Shown: positions 1 to 8,790, counted from the stretch's first letter. The stretch: 48,393 bases of DNA from Coprovicinus avistercoris (GCA_018714895.1 DVMQ01000001.1:1-48393), one strand, 5' to 3'. Notes: a model not told the origin generated them from the letters alone. Numbers and translations: made by a program.

Positions 1-1107
1 TTGCCAAGCATACCGCTTTCCATAGAACGACAAACGGCGCTCGGTTGGCAAGATATGATGCGCAAATATTGCAGCAGATTCATCGCCAGCTTCAAGAGCT
101 TCGTATTCATGACAATAAAGCTCTTCAAACAGCTCTGCAACATCTGAAGAAAAATCGCCATTGACCTCAGCTGCTCCATAAATCTTTTCGTAGTTTTCAC
201 GCTTAGCACGGCGCATCTCAGAAAAGCCGGCTTCGCTCATAACAATTTTGTCTGCATGCAAGCTGTGTTCAACAATGTCTACAACGAATGCCGATAAAGC
301 CCATGCATTATAGCCTCCACCCATGCCATCTTCGAAGTCTTGTTCTGACAAAAGCCCTGCGCGAATAGCATCTTGTCTATCTTTTCCCACATAAGCAATG
401 ATGTCGGCAACGCGCACGACACAACCTTCAAGCGTCATAGGACGTAAATGATTAATACGAGTAGCACCACGCTCCCAGCAATCCTCGACCGTCTCATCAA
501 ATGTCAGAAAATCTGAGAGGCTGCTCGTTTCAAAAACTTGCTGTTCAAACTCACCGTTATGGCAGAGCACGCCATCAAGCACTTGCAGAGATACATTGCG
601 ACCACAAAGAGTGTCGGCTACACGAACACTTTGGACATTATGGAAAAACCAACGCCCTGTCCGACGATGATATACCTCAGATAAGAAGCGCTCCCCCGCA
701 TGACCAAAAGGGGTATGCCCCAAATCATGGGCAAGTGCAATAGCCTCAATAAGGTCTAAATTGAGACCTAAAGCACGACCAATATCGCGTGCAACACGCG
801 CAACAAGTTGAACATGCAAACCACGCCGTGCAAGATCATCATTCGCACGAAATGAGAAGACTTGCGTTTTGCCTGAAAGGCGATTGTACGCAGGAATATG
901 CACGATCTTCTCGGCATCTCTCACAAATGCAGGACGCAGGGGGCTTTGTTCGTCACGTTCGCACGTCTCTCTACGAATAGCTGCATTCGATGGGCAAGCA
1001 TGTGGCCCTGGCACACCACGACGAAGCGTTTCTGCAACTTGAGCAGACGCAGCAGAAGAAAGCTCAAGGGGTAAGTTAGGGGCGCAGCGGTTAAAAGTTA
1101 CGCTCAT
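1..1107 (-). CDS. dgt: dGTP triphosphohydrolase, N-terminal 369 residues (runs off window)
   Basis: HD-domain deoxyguanosinetriphosphate triphosphohydrolase-like protein, which cleaves dGTP (or related dNTPs) to the nucleoside and tripolyphosphate and so adjusts dNTP pools in the cytoplasm. The reading frame is open from the ATG at 1107 to the window edge, so the C-terminus is missing. The family signature is clear: an early NRLSGKTQVF stretch, then the metal-binding His-Asp pair at about residues 127-128 within AHDLGHTPFGHAGE. A good ribosome site (GAGGAGG) lies just before the ATG, which fixes the start. The first roughly 35 residues precede the conserved core. Upstream is the 3' end of the SGNH esterase gene with a 76-base gap and no strong terminator hairpin. 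Family assignment is firm; the exact dNTP preference cannot be read from sequence. Confidence 0.9.
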   Translation of the reverse strand, partial: MSVTFNRCAPNLPLELSSAASAQVAETLRRGVPGPHACPSNAAIRRETCERDEQSPLRPAFVRDAEKIVHIPAYNRLSGKTQVFSFRANDDLARRGLHVQLVARVARDIGRALGLNLDLIEAIALAHDLGHTPFGHAGERFLSEVYHRRTGRWFFHNVQSVRVADTLCGRNVSLQVLDGVLCHNGEFEQQVFETSSLSDFLTFDETVEDCWERGATRINHLRPMTLEGCVVRVADIIAYVGKDRQDAIRAGLLSEQDFEDGMGGGYNAWALSAFVVDIVEHSLHADKIVMSEAGFSEMRRAKRENYEKIYGAAEVNGDFSSDVAELFEELYCHEYEALEAGDESAAIFAHHILPTERRLSFYGKRYAWQ

Positions 1108-1183
1108 ACATCCTCCTCAAAATGATGTTATGGCCCTACTGTACCCAACAAGGCGGACAAAAATGGAGGGGTGTTCGTTAGAG

Positions 1184-2380
1184 TTATTCGGCAAAATCGA
1201 GAGGGAGTGGTGCATTTTTGCACGTTTTTTGAGGCATTTCTTTGTGCAAGTGAGCTAACAGACGCTTGGCAATGAGCTTATTTCCTTCTGCATTTGGATG
1301 CTCTAACCCATCGGCAAGCAAATGTGCATCACGCGCACCCAACAGCTCCATACCATCAATAAAAGACATATTTTTATGGTTCTGTGCAGCCTCTTTAAGA
1401 AAAGATGCGACCTCAGGAAAGCAACTGCGTGGATGCGTAGACCAGCGTTTCTCAGAAAACCAAGTCGTAGACATAACAGTGCAAGGTACGGTAGGCCACG
1501 CACGCTCAACAAGATCGAGATACGTTTTGATTTCTCGACGAACCACGTCTGCACGACAGGGCTCATAGCGATAATTGCCACCATATTCCACTATGACCAT
1601 TGCCGGAGAAACTCGTTTTGGCACATCCGCTATAGAGCTAACTTGGACAACTTGCCCACCAACACCTTGGTTGACTACATCAAGGCCAAGCTCGTCCGCA
1701 ACAAGTGTGGGCCAAGCAAATGCCGGATCGTCACACACAAAACCTTGTGCCAGCGAATCTCCTAATACCAGCAGCAAAGGTCGCTCAGGAACAGGGATAA
1801 GTTGTGATGAGGGTGATGCGAAAAGTGTTCGTATAATGCATCCTCTTAAACAGGGCAGGAACAGGCGCACGCGCCGCATTTCTCCAATACCAGGAAGATG
1901 CTGAATACCAGCAGGAACCGGTGTAGTTGCAATCTCTGAAAGAGAAAAAGCTACAACAGTTGTAGCTTCTTTCCCCTCCCCAACACGTATAGGAATAATG
2001 GGAGCAGCATGTGTTGTGCCCACGGTTACCGAGAAACCATCATGTATACGTCGGGGACCATCGCCATCTACAAGCTGAAGAGACTCAGCCGTACCATGAC
2101 TCTCTTCATCAAGCTGCACTTCGAGAGCTATCTCAGATGCATCAGTATCAAATTCAAGCCATATTCCTGCTGTACAAAAAGCCATCTGCCGATAGAGTCC
2201 GGGATGCCATGCCAAACAGCTCGAAATTGACCGAACCTGCTGTGAGGTAAAACGCCAGGGACGTACCCAGCCCATTCCTTCATGAGTCGTAGCAACCACA
2301 CCATGGAGAAATGATGCGGCTGATACACCAATCAGGCCCGCCCGAGCTCCGGGCGTCTCCAATCTTTGGACTAGTTCCAT
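1184..2380 (-). CDS. SGNH/GDSL-type esterase with N-terminal beta-sandwich domain
   Basis: 398-residue two-domain hydrolase. Residues about 1-190 look like the non-catalytic beta-rich domain that precedes SGNH esterases; residues about 200-375 are the SGNH hydrolase. The catalytic blocks are visible: LVLGDSLAQGF with nucleophile Ser209, Gly in QGVGGQV (about 238-243), Asn269 in EYGGNY, and the Asp357-x-x-His361 pair in ADGLEHPN. No signal peptide or membrane segment is seen, so it should act in the cytoplasm, removing an acyl group from a small substrate. It ends a minus-strand run that starts with a PTS and a sugar-phosphate isomerase, which makes a sugar O- or N-acyl ester a reasonable guess. 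The gap from glycerate kinase is 47 bases with an AGGAAAGG-type site. Substrate is not known. Confidence 0.8.
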   Translation of the reverse strand: MELVQRLETPGARAGLIGVSAASFLHGVVATTHEGMGWVRPWRFTSQQVRSISSCLAWHPGLYRQMAFCTAGIWLEFDTDASEIALEVQLDEESHGTAESLQLVDGDGPRRIHDGFSVTVGTTHAAPIIPIRVGEGKEATTVVAFSLSEIATTPVPAGIQHLPGIGEMRRVRLFLPCLRGCIIRTLFASPSSQLIPVPERPLLLVLGDSLAQGFVCDDPAFAWPTLVADELGLDVVNQGVGGQVVQVSSIADVPKRVSPAMVIVEYGGNYRYEPCRADVVRREIKTYLDLVERAWPTVPCTVMSTTWFSEKRWSTHPRSCFPEVASFLKEAAQNHKNMSFIDGMELLGARDAHLLADGLEHPNAEGNKLIAKRLLAHLHKEMPQKTCKNAPLPLDFAE

Positions 2381-2427
2381 CCCTCACCTTTCCTTTGTAT
2401 AGCCCGGTCATTTTCTCACGTTTTACC

Positions 2428-3606
2428 TCAGACCGACAAAGGAACATCAAACTCACCATTGAGAAGACGAATGATGAGTCGTCGAGCAGCCTCAAGGAGT
2501 GTTTGACGAGGGTATAACAGAGCCTCATCATGGCCTCTGCCGCCTCCATCACACGTTTCAAGTGCAGCAAGGCCCATTGTTCGCAGGTCCTCTGGCGTTG
2601 CATCACTGCCACCAGCAATAACAAAGCAAGGCACCTGGAACTTTGCACAGCGCTCAGCAACCACTGCTACCGCTTTGCCCCCTGCTGTTTGCGCATCAAG
2701 ATGACCTTCTCCTGTAATACAAAATGAAGATTCTCTGAGAAGCTCATCAAAATTCGCAAGATCAAGGATGCATGATGCGCCACTGACAAGTTCTGCTCCA
2801 AGAAAGGTATGAAGCGCACAACCCAAACCTCCAGCAGCACCAGCCCCTGGCATTGATGCAACATCTTCCCCAAAGATCTTTTCGAGAAGAGCGGCATAAG
2901 AAGTCATACCTTGTTCGAGTATTTCGAAGTTTGAATCGGTAACTCCTTTTTGTGGTCCAAATACCGCTGTTGCACCACGTGGTCCTACCAAGGGATTATC
3001 AACATCGCACATAACTCGAAAAGACGTTTGCTTAATCCGTGCGTCTAGTTCGGAATAATCAATTGAGGAAACATGTGCGAGCGATGCACCACAAGGTGGT
3101 AATTCGCAGCCACAGGAATCTAGGAAGCGCATGCCTAAAGCAGAAAGCACTCCCATACCCCCATCGTTGGTAGCACTTCCTCCAATACCGATGAGAACAG
3201 TGGTTGCCCCTTCATCCAAAGCCGCGCGAATAAGCTCTCCGGTGCCATAGCTCGTAGCTTGCAGTGGATCTTTTTGTGATGGATTTACCAACGTAAGGCC
3301 AGATGCCTCGGCCATCTCCACAACTGCTATTTTACGTTCGGGCATAAAGCCCCATTTTGCTGTGTGAGGATGTCCTAACGGATCCATAACAATATTTGAT
3401 TGGATTGTCAGCGGCATACTCGATGCCAAAGCGCTAAGCGTGCCCTCACCACCGTCTGCCATGATTATGCGAGCTATATTTGCATGCGGCATGAGCTCAT
3501 CCAACACTTCTTTTATCCCAGCAGAAACCTCAGCGGAAGAAAGCGTTCCCTTAAAGGAATCGGGTGCAAGGATGATAGTTGGAGCTTCAGCTGAACTATT
3601 CACCAT
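2428..3606 (-). CDS. glxK: Glycerate kinase (GlxK/GarK family)
   Basis: Glycerate kinase of the GlxK/GarK family, which phosphorylates D-glycerate with ATP to a phosphoglycerate that enters glycolysis. The N-terminal signature APDSFKGTLSS, the IGGSATNDGGMG loop, the AAGGLG stretch and the late TGEGHLDAQTAGGK motif are all present. The frame is open much further upstream, but the extra residues are the antisense-like hydrophobic reading of the neighbouring phosphatase gene. I chose the ATG at 3606, giving 392 residues, close to the usual 370-390. That start overlaps the phosphatase gene by 11 bases, so translation is probably coupled. Context in a PTS-led run suggests glycerate arises from breakdown of the imported sugar, or the gene is simply co-transcribed. 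Function is well supported by motifs. Confidence 0.9.
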   Translation of the reverse strand: MVNSSAEAPTIILAPDSFKGTLSSAEVSAGIKEVLDELMPHANIARIIMADGGEGTLSALASSMPLTIQSNIVMDPLGHPHTAKWGFMPERKIAVVEMAEASGLTLVNPSQKDPLQATSYGTGELIRAALDEGATTVLIGIGGSATNDGGMGVLSALGMRFLDSCGCELPPCGASLAHVSSIDYSELDARIKQTSFRVMCDVDNPLVGPRGATAVFGPQKGVTDSNFEILEQGMTSYAALLEKIFGEDVASMPGAGAAGGLGCALHTFLGAELVSGASCILDLANFDELLRESSFCITGEGHLDAQTAGGKAVAVVAERCAKFQVPCFVIAGGSDATPEDLRTMGLAALETCDGGGRGHDEALLYPRQTLLEAARRLIIRLLNGEFDVPLSV

Positions 3607-4396
3607 CGCGCACCGCTTCATAAAACTCTGCTCCATCATCGAGTCTGAGTGTTCCCAAGCGACCAAAGCCTGCTCCTGCAGCTCCACAACAATCAATATC
3701 AATGCGATCAGCAACAAAGCCAGTAGCCTCACAGCGACCGCAGTAAAGAATTTGTGCAAAACCTTCTTCGTTTATCGCTGCATTATTTGGCAGGTCGCAG
3801 AGCTTCTCAGCAAAAACAACAGGGGTATGACCAGCAATAACCACTGGACCCGTTCCGTCTTGTACTACCAGTCCAGTGGGACGTGACCAGAAATCTTCCC
3901 TTATCCAGATAAGATCCTCTGAGCTTTGCGAAGCCAAATAAGACTCACAACCCTTTTCATCCCAGAGTGATGGCACACGGCCTACACCGGGACGTATTCC
4001 TGCATGTGCGAACAGATAGGGACGGCCATCTATGAAGGTATAGGCATATGTTGGAAGCGATGAGATCCAATCGATGAGCTCAATGCGTTCCTCATCTGCA
4101 CATGCTGACAGCCCAAGCGCTGTTGAAATGCCTCCATTACGCGCCCAATTGTCCTGCGCTAAGGCATCTTTAGGATGATTGAGTGCATCAAGCATCAACT
4201 CTTCATGATTGCCACGAAGAACGCGCGCATTGGGAAGTGCGCGAATATGACGCAGAACACCCACAGGATCCGACCCACGATCAACCATATCTCCCAGAAC
4301 AAATAGCTGGTCATCATCACCAAAAGCCAGTTGTTCGAGCATCCGGTCAAACGTGGCGAGACGTCCGTGAATATCGCTTAGGACATACGTTGCCAT
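3596..4396 (-). CDS. PPP-family metallophosphatase (diadenosine tetraphosphatase/PrpA-like)
   Basis: 266-residue calcineurin-like phosphoesterase of the PPP branch, which holds bacterial serine/threonine phosphatases PrpA/PrpB and symmetrical Ap4A hydrolase. The three metal motifs are in the right order: SDIHG (Asp8, His10), GDMVDRG (residues 35-41) and GNHE (62-65), followed by a later AGHTPV histidine block. It should be a soluble two-metal phosphatase acting on phosphoprotein or dinucleoside polyphosphate; sequence alone does not separate these. A strong AAGGAGG site sits before the ATG at 4396. It follows the PTS IIC-IID gene by 45 bases with no terminator and overlaps glycerate kinase by 11 bases, so it probably belongs to that transcript. 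Length is typical. Confidence 0.8.
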   Translation of the reverse strand: MATYVLSDIHGRLATFDRMLEQLAFGDDDQLFVLGDMVDRGSDPVGVLRHIRALPNARVLRGNHEELMLDALNHPKDALAQDNWARNGGISTALGLSACADEERIELIDWISSLPTYAYTFIDGRPYLFAHAGIRPGVGRVPSLWDEKGCESYLASQSSEDLIWIREDFWSRPTGLVVQDGTGPVVIAGHTPVVFAEKLCDLPNNAAINEEGFAQILYCGRCEATGFVADRIDIDCCGAAGAGFGRLGTLRLDDGAEFYEAVRDGE

Positions 4397-4441
4397 GCTA
4401 CCTCCTTAAAGAGATAGCATAGCAAGCCATCTGTTCTGCGG

Positions 4442-6019
4442 TTATAAGATACCGATCATTCCAAACAAAGCCCCTATAACTAACAGGAGAAGCATGAGCA
4501 CTGACGAATTTAGCCCTCGAGAGCGCAGCAACCACACAAAAAGCCACACTGCCGCAAGACTTGCAAAGGCTGGACAAATGCCTGCCATAAGCTGAACAAA
4601 TACTTCGAACGTAGCGCTCTGAGCCAGCGGAGTCACAACGGGTACATTCACATAGAGTGCAACTAAGCTTCCTACTACAGCTGTACACACCACACAGCAA
4701 ACATCGCTAATCTTTTGGATAAGCCCTGAACCTGCCAATAGTTCCATAACGCCGGTGCCATCTTCAAAACCAAAGCGAATTCCAAACCAATGGACAAGAT
4801 AATTTGGGATATTGAAGACCAAGCAATACACCACCAGACCCAATGGATTACCGGAGAGAGCAAGAGCAGCTCCCAAACTTGCCGAGAGCACACGAAATCC
4901 TCCCGAGTGGAAAAGCGTGTCTCCAACAATGCCCATGGGACCCATCATGGTCTCTTTGGCTGCCTCAATAGCAGCTCCCATCGTGTTGTTTGCTTCTGCA
5001 TTCATGACTTCAAGCGATGCGACAACACCTATTTCTAATGGTTCAATCTGTGGCGTCGTATTTTGAAATTTCATGTGGCGCACAAGCGCCTCGGTTAAAG
5101 CATCTTTATCATTGGCATAAATCTTGCGCAGAATTGGAGCCAGGCTAAAGACATACAACATGTTATGTTCACGCTCAGTGTTATATGAGATCTCTATTGG
5201 CAAACTGCGCCAAAACATTGAGCGAATATCACGCTTGGTAACACCATACTTCTCGCCAGGAAGCTTGTCGCTCACCTTTTTCTGAGATGGCGCTGAGCTC
5301 TTACTCATAAAAGCCCAGGTCAAAGCCAAAGCGATAGCCAGTACAGCAACTGCTGGCGTACTTGCTCCCACATAGGCACTCAAAGCAAATCCCGCAAAAA
5401 AGAGCGGAACAAATCGACGATCCCAGAGAAGATTGAGCATGCATGCAAGCGCCACAGCCGGAAGCAGTCCTGCGGCTAGCTCTAAGCCATTTAACGCCGC
5501 TGCAGGAACCATAGAAAGTGCCGTGACAATTGGGCCGAGTACTACAAAGCCACACAGACACATGACGGCAGACATGATGAGACATTTGATAAAGCCAACG
5601 GCAAGATGATACCGACAGATCGCTTTCAGATTACCTTCACTGGCCCATGGGTCACACCAACGTGCCATCACAGATCCGTTAAGAGAGTTATATCTGCTTG
5701 AAATAAAGCCGCCCAAATAGGCAAAAGGAATAGCAACAAGCAGGGCCACGCCTGGGCCAAATCCACCAGCCAAAGCAGCACAGGCACCCGGAATAGCACC
5801 AAAACGTGGTTCAGAATCTATAACGCCAGCAAAACTCAACATACCCATCCAGGCGAGCTCCATGAAGCCGCCAATGATGAGTCCTGTCAGCGCGTCACCC
5901 ATCACAAGTCCCACCAGCGGACAGCAGACAATGGGACGATCCATGTATGTTCCGCCGGCAAGGTTATCGACAGCCCACATAAGGGCATAGATAAGTGCAA
6001 GGGCAAACGGCACTGGCAT
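4442..6019 (-). CDS. PTS mannose/sorbose-family IIC-IID fusion permease
   Basis: 525-residue membrane protein joining two subunits of a mannose-family phosphotransferase permease in one chain. Residues about 1-245 are IIC: several hydrophobic helices with the GGFMELAWMG and GAIPGACAALAGGFG stretches typical of this family. A polar linker (about 245-262, SSAPSQKKVSDK) leads into IID, which begins at about 263 with TKRDIRSMFWRSLPIE, then RHMKFQNTTPQ and a hydrophobic C-terminal third. In most bacteria IIC and IID are separate genes, so the fusion is notable. It would bring a sugar across the membrane while the IIB partner, encoded 9 bases upstream, phosphorylates it. No IIA gene is visible in the window. 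Start is set by AGGGAGAAACT before the ATG. Substrate is unknown; the isomerase next door suggests an amino sugar or a related hexose. Confidence 0.88.
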   Translation of the reverse strand: MPVPFALALIYALMWAVDNLAGGTYMDRPIVCCPLVGLVMGDALTGLIIGGFMELAWMGMLSFAGVIDSEPRFGAIPGACAALAGGFGPGVALLVAIPFAYLGGFISSRYNSLNGSVMARWCDPWASEGNLKAICRYHLAVGFIKCLIMSAVMCLCGFVVLGPIVTALSMVPAAALNGLELAAGLLPAVALACMLNLLWDRRFVPLFFAGFALSAYVGASTPAVAVLAIALALTWAFMSKSSAPSQKKVSDKLPGEKYGVTKRDIRSMFWRSLPIEISYNTEREHNMLYVFSLAPILRKIYANDKDALTEALVRHMKFQNTTPQIEPLEIGVVASLEVMNAEANNTMGAAIEAAKETMMGPMGIVGDTLFHSGGFRVLSASLGAALALSGNPLGLVVYCLVFNIPNYLVHWFGIRFGFEDGTGVMELLAGSGLIQKISDVCCVVCTAVVGSLVALYVNVPVVTPLAQSATFEVFVQLMAGICPAFASLAAVWLFVWLLRSRGLNSSVLMLLLLVIGALFGMIGIL

Positions 6020-6028
6020 AGTTTCTCC

Positions 6029-6502
6029 CTAAATCAAGCCTGCAATAGATACGCGGCGATCTTCTGGCGTAACAAAAGCCTGGACATCAACACCTTCGTC
6101 AAGCAGCGTCTTCAGGTTTTCCCGATCGTTTTCTGAGATACCTAGCGATGGCGTGATCATAGTTTTGCCTTCCCCACCGGGCAGAAGAGCTGCATTGAGC
6201 TCACGAGCTTCAGGAAGCAGACGAGCCATACGCAAAGCATCATCGGTGGAATCAACAAGAAGCTCGACAGTACGAGCCTCAAGGTCGCCCCCTGGTCCAA
6301 GGCGGCGTGCAGCATCCTCAATAGTCAATATTTCTAATGCGCAAGATGACGGGGCCGACATGCGCATCAAACTTGAGCGCAAAGCATCACCAACCACTGC
6401 ATCGTTTGCTACAACAATTGTGTCGGCACCGAGTTTTGCTGGCCAAACTTTTGATGTCTGAAAATGCAGAAGACGTGAATCAATCCTAAACAGCGCAAGC
6501 AT
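6029..6502 (-). CDS. PTS mannose/sorbose-family IIB component
   Basis: 157-residue cytoplasmic phosphocarrier of a mannose-family PTS. It takes phosphate from IIA onto a histidine and passes it to the incoming sugar. The N-terminus MLALFRIDSRLLHFQ matches the family's RIDDRLIHGQ signature, with the phospho-accepting histidine at residue 13; the usual GQ after the histidine is FQ here. I chose the ATG at 6502 rather than one eight codons earlier because AGGGAGAAAGTT lies right before it and the longer form would overlap the upstream gene. The gene sits between the NagB/YieK-like isomerase (10-base gap) and the IIC-IID fusion (9-base gap), clearly one operon. The missing IIA must come from elsewhere if the system works. 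Confidence 0.87.
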   Translation of the reverse strand: MLALFRIDSRLLHFQTSKVWPAKLGADTIVVANDAVVGDALRSSLMRMSAPSSCALEILTIEDAARRLGPGGDLEARTVELLVDSTDDALRMARLLPEARELNAALLPGGEGKTMITPSLGISENDRENLKTLLDEGVDVQAFVTPEDRRVSIAGLI

Positions 6503-6512
6503 AACTTTCTCC

Positions 6513-7277
6513 CTACAAAAGATCACGGACTTTGGAAGCTGCCGCTTCGTCGAGAATAACTGTCACATCGGGGTGCAGCTGGAAAATTGAAACGGGGAAG
6601 TCCGTTGAAATTGGCTCAAAAAAGGCACGATGTACCGCATCTGCTTTTTCTTCGCCGGAGAAAAGGAAGATGATGTGGCGTGCATCCATAATGGTTTTGG
6701 GACCCATTGTTATGTAGTGGCTTGGCAGAAGTGACATGTCGTCGGTGTGGAAATCCTCGTGCAGAATTGTTTCCACAACATGGGTAACACAGTCTTCAGG
6801 GCTCTCCAGAATAGGAATGAGGTGTGTTTCCTCATCCCAAGAAGAGAAGGTTCCAGGCTGGTTGCCCGTAAAATGGCCATTAACACCTACACCCATAATG
6901 ACGGTATCAAGTCCACCGAGTTCCTTGATGTCATCATCGAAGGTCTGATAATTGTCGTAATCAAGGGTATGAATATGGTCTGGTGCAATATGCGCTCGAT
7001 CAAAATACTTGCGGTCAAGGCTTACTTTGCAGTCGGGAATATCCGGGCCACCCTCTGGATCATGAATCCAAAATTCGTCAAAGACGTAATAGTGCACGTT
7101 ATCAAACCAAGGCTTGTCACAAACCTCTTTAGCAAGCAGCTTGTAGCCATCAACCGGCGTTCTTCCCGTAGTAATGGCAATGTTAATACGCTCATCATCG
7201 CCATACATGCGCCGCAGCATTTGATGCATCATTACGTGGCTGAGCTCTTCGTAGTCTTTTGTCACGATAAAACGCAT
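6513..7277 (-). CDS. NagB/YieK-family sugar-phosphate isomerase or deaminase
   Basis: 254-residue member of the NagB/6-phosphogluconolactonase fold. Seen: a phosphate-binding loop ITTGRTP (35-41), the FDEFW motif (Asp67, Glu68) and GVGVNGHFTGNQPG (129-142). In glucosamine-6-phosphate deaminase the last motif carries a catalytic Asp-x-His and a Glu; here these positions read Asn133, His135 and Gln140. The overall sequence resembles the E. coli YieK branch, as I remember it, more than true NagB. It therefore probably handles a sugar phosphate from the adjacent PTS, but ordinary glucosamine-6-phosphate deamination should not be assumed. First gene of the minus-strand run; GGAGG precedes the ATG. 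A dyad in the upstream region (7331-7356) may bind a regulator. Length is normal. Confidence 0.8.
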   Translation of the reverse strand: MRFIVTKDYEELSHVMMHQMLRRMYGDDERINIAITTGRTPVDGYKLLAKEVCDKPWFDNVHYYVFDEFWIHDPEGGPDIPDCKVSLDRKYFDRAHIAPDHIHTLDYDNYQTFDDDIKELGGLDTVIMGVGVNGHFTGNQPGTFSSWDEETHLIPILESPEDCVTHVVETILHEDFHTDDMSLLPSHYITMGPKTIMDARHIIFLFSGEEKADAVHRAFFEPISTDFPVSIFQLHPDVTVILDEAAASKVRDLL

Positions 7278-7330
7278 AAGATACCTCCACGGAATACACA
7301 GGGATTGGAACCACCGAGTAGCATCGTAGA

Positions 7331-7356
7331 GTATTGGTATGAAAAGGTATCAATGC
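7331..7356 (-). promoter_or_regulatory. Imperfect dyad upstream of the PTS operon, candidate operator
   Basis: ATTGGTAT, six bases, GTATCAAT: an imperfect inverted repeat (6 of 8 arm positions match) about 55 bases upstream of the NagB/YieK-like start. On the minus strand it contains TTGATA, followed 19 bases later by TACGAT, a possible promoter of poor spacing. It could be the binding site of a sugar-responsive repressor. No regulator gene lies next to it. Confidence 0.35.
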
Positions 7357-7493
7357 TATCTAGTTGAATCGGCATATGGCAGAGACACGTCGGGAGACGA
7401 ATGACCTGTGAAACCTTATGGTTCAAAATCTCATACTGGAGTTCCTGTGCTATAGATATTCAGACTAGTTTTTCATACATTGAGGGGATAGAT

Positions 7494-7919
7494 ATGTCTG
7501 AACTCAATACCATACAGGTAGCTGCCGCAATTATCTCGAAAGACGGCGCTATTCTTGCCTGCAAACGCTCTCAAGGTGAGTTTGCTGGCATGTGGGAATT
7601 TCCCGGAGGAAAGGTTAAAGAAGGTGAAACAGCTTTTGATGCCTGCCGCCGAGAAGTGCTCGAAGAGCTCGGAGCAAAACTGAGCACAACCTACTATTAC
7701 GACACCGTTGAGTATGACTATCCAACATTTCACCTCTCTTTGGACTGCTATGTATGCTTTTTAGCTCAGGGAGAAGAACCTCAGGCTCTAGAGCATGAAG
7801 AGATTCGTTGGGTCACACAAGAAGAGCTTGCCAGCCTAACCTGGTTGCCTGCTGATCAGAACCTTGTACAAAGTCTTGCTTTTGCCTGGGACACCATCTT
7901 TGCAACGGAACCCTTTTAA
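7494..7919 (+). CDS. mutT: NUDIX hydrolase, MutT-like
   Basis: 141-residue NUDIX protein, most like MutT (8-oxo-dGTP diphosphatase), which cleanses oxidised nucleotides or related NTPs. The NUDIX box is complete: Gly39, Glu45, then REVLEELG at 53-60, preceded by the MWEFPGGK motif. The frame opens 93 bases earlier, but the ATG at 7494 has a GAGGGG ribosome site and gives the normal length. It leads a plus-strand group with thyA and folA (22- and 23-base gaps), which fits a nucleotide-metabolism operon. It is divergent from the PTS operon, with a 216-base shared upstream region. NUDIX specificity cannot be fixed from sequence, so the MutT label is a best fit. Confidence 0.85.
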   Translation: MSELNTIQVAAAIISKDGAILACKRSQGEFAGMWEFPGGKVKEGETAFDACRREVLEELGAKLSTTYYYDTVEYDYPTFHLSLDCYVCFLAQGEEPQALEHEEIRWVTQEELASLTWLPADQNLVQSLAFAWDTIFATEPF

Positions 7920-7941
7920 TCTGAGCACAAGGAGATAGCTC

Positions 7942-8790
7942 ATGAGCAAAGCCGACGATCTGTTTGTCTCAATGTGTAGCGATATTCTCGAAAATGGGAC
8001 AACAACCGAGGGAGAACGCGTTCGTCCACACTGGGAGGATGGAACGCCTGCCTACACAATAAAGCGCTTCGGCGTGGTTAATCGCTATGATCTTCGCAAA
8101 GAATTTCCAGCTATTACGCTCCGTCGCACTGCACTGAAAAGTTGCATGGATGAGGTTCTTTGGATTTACCAGCGCAAGTCAAACAATATCCATGATCTTC
8201 ATTCACACATTTGGGATGAATGGGCAGATAACGATGGCTCCATTGGCAAGGCATATGGATATCAGATAGCCCAAAAAAGCCATTATCCGGAAGGCGATTT
8301 TGACCAAATGGATCGCGTGCTCTTCGATCTTGAGCACACACCATATTCACGTCGCATTATGACCAACACCTATGTCTTTTCAGACCTGTCTGAAATGAAT
8401 CTCTACCCTTGCGCCTATAGCTGTACCTATAACGTGACTCAACACCCTGGAGACGATCGTCCTACGCTCAACCTTCTTCTTAACCAGCGTAGTCAGGATG
8501 TTCTTGCGGCAAACAATTGGAATGTATGTCAGTATGCTTTGCTCTTGATGATGGTTGCTCAACATGCTGGCATGATTGCTGGCGAGCTGGTGCACGTTAT
8601 TGCTGATGCTCATATCTATGATCGCCATGTAGATATTATTCGTGAACTTATCTCACGCCCGCACTACCCGGCTCCTCATGTATCCCTCAACCCAGAGGTC
8701 ACGAATTTCTACGACTTTACCACCGATGATCTTATCGTTGAGAACTACGAGCATGGGCCACAAGTTCGCAATATCCCCATTGCTGTATAG
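7942..8790 (+). CDS. thyA: Thymidylate synthase
   Basis: 282-residue ThyA, converting dUMP to dTMP with methylene-tetrahydrofolate and yielding dihydrofolate. The catalytic cysteine is Cys157 in NLYPCAYS; the phosphate-binding arginines are in YSRRIM (137-138); the NQRSQDVLAANNWN and DAHIYDRH motifs are intact. The residue after the catalytic Cys is Ala, not the His of E. coli ThyA. I recall the same PCA form in streptococcal ThyA, so this is a subfamily trait, not damage. It is followed directly by folA, which recycles the dihydrofolate product. Ribosome site AAGGAGA precedes the ATG. Identification is secure. Confidence 0.96.
   Translation: MSKADDLFVSMCSDILENGTTTEGERVRPHWEDGTPAYTIKRFGVVNRYDLRKEFPAITLRRTALKSCMDEVLWIYQRKSNNIHDLHSHIWDEWADNDGSIGKAYGYQIAQKSHYPEGDFDQMDRVLFDLEHTPYSRRIMTNTYVFSDLSEMNLYPCAYSCTYNVTQHPGDDRPTLNLLLNQRSQDVLAANNWNVCQYALLLMMVAQHAGMIAGELVHVIADAHIYDRHVDIIRELISRPHYPAPHVSLNPEVTNFYDFTTDDLIVENYEHGPQVRNIPIAV

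Noticed and set aside
3607..3759. Hydrophobic N-terminal extension of glycerate kinase as a membrane anchor
   Set aside because: It lies wholly within the phosphatase gene in another frame; a start at 3606 gives the normal GlxK length.
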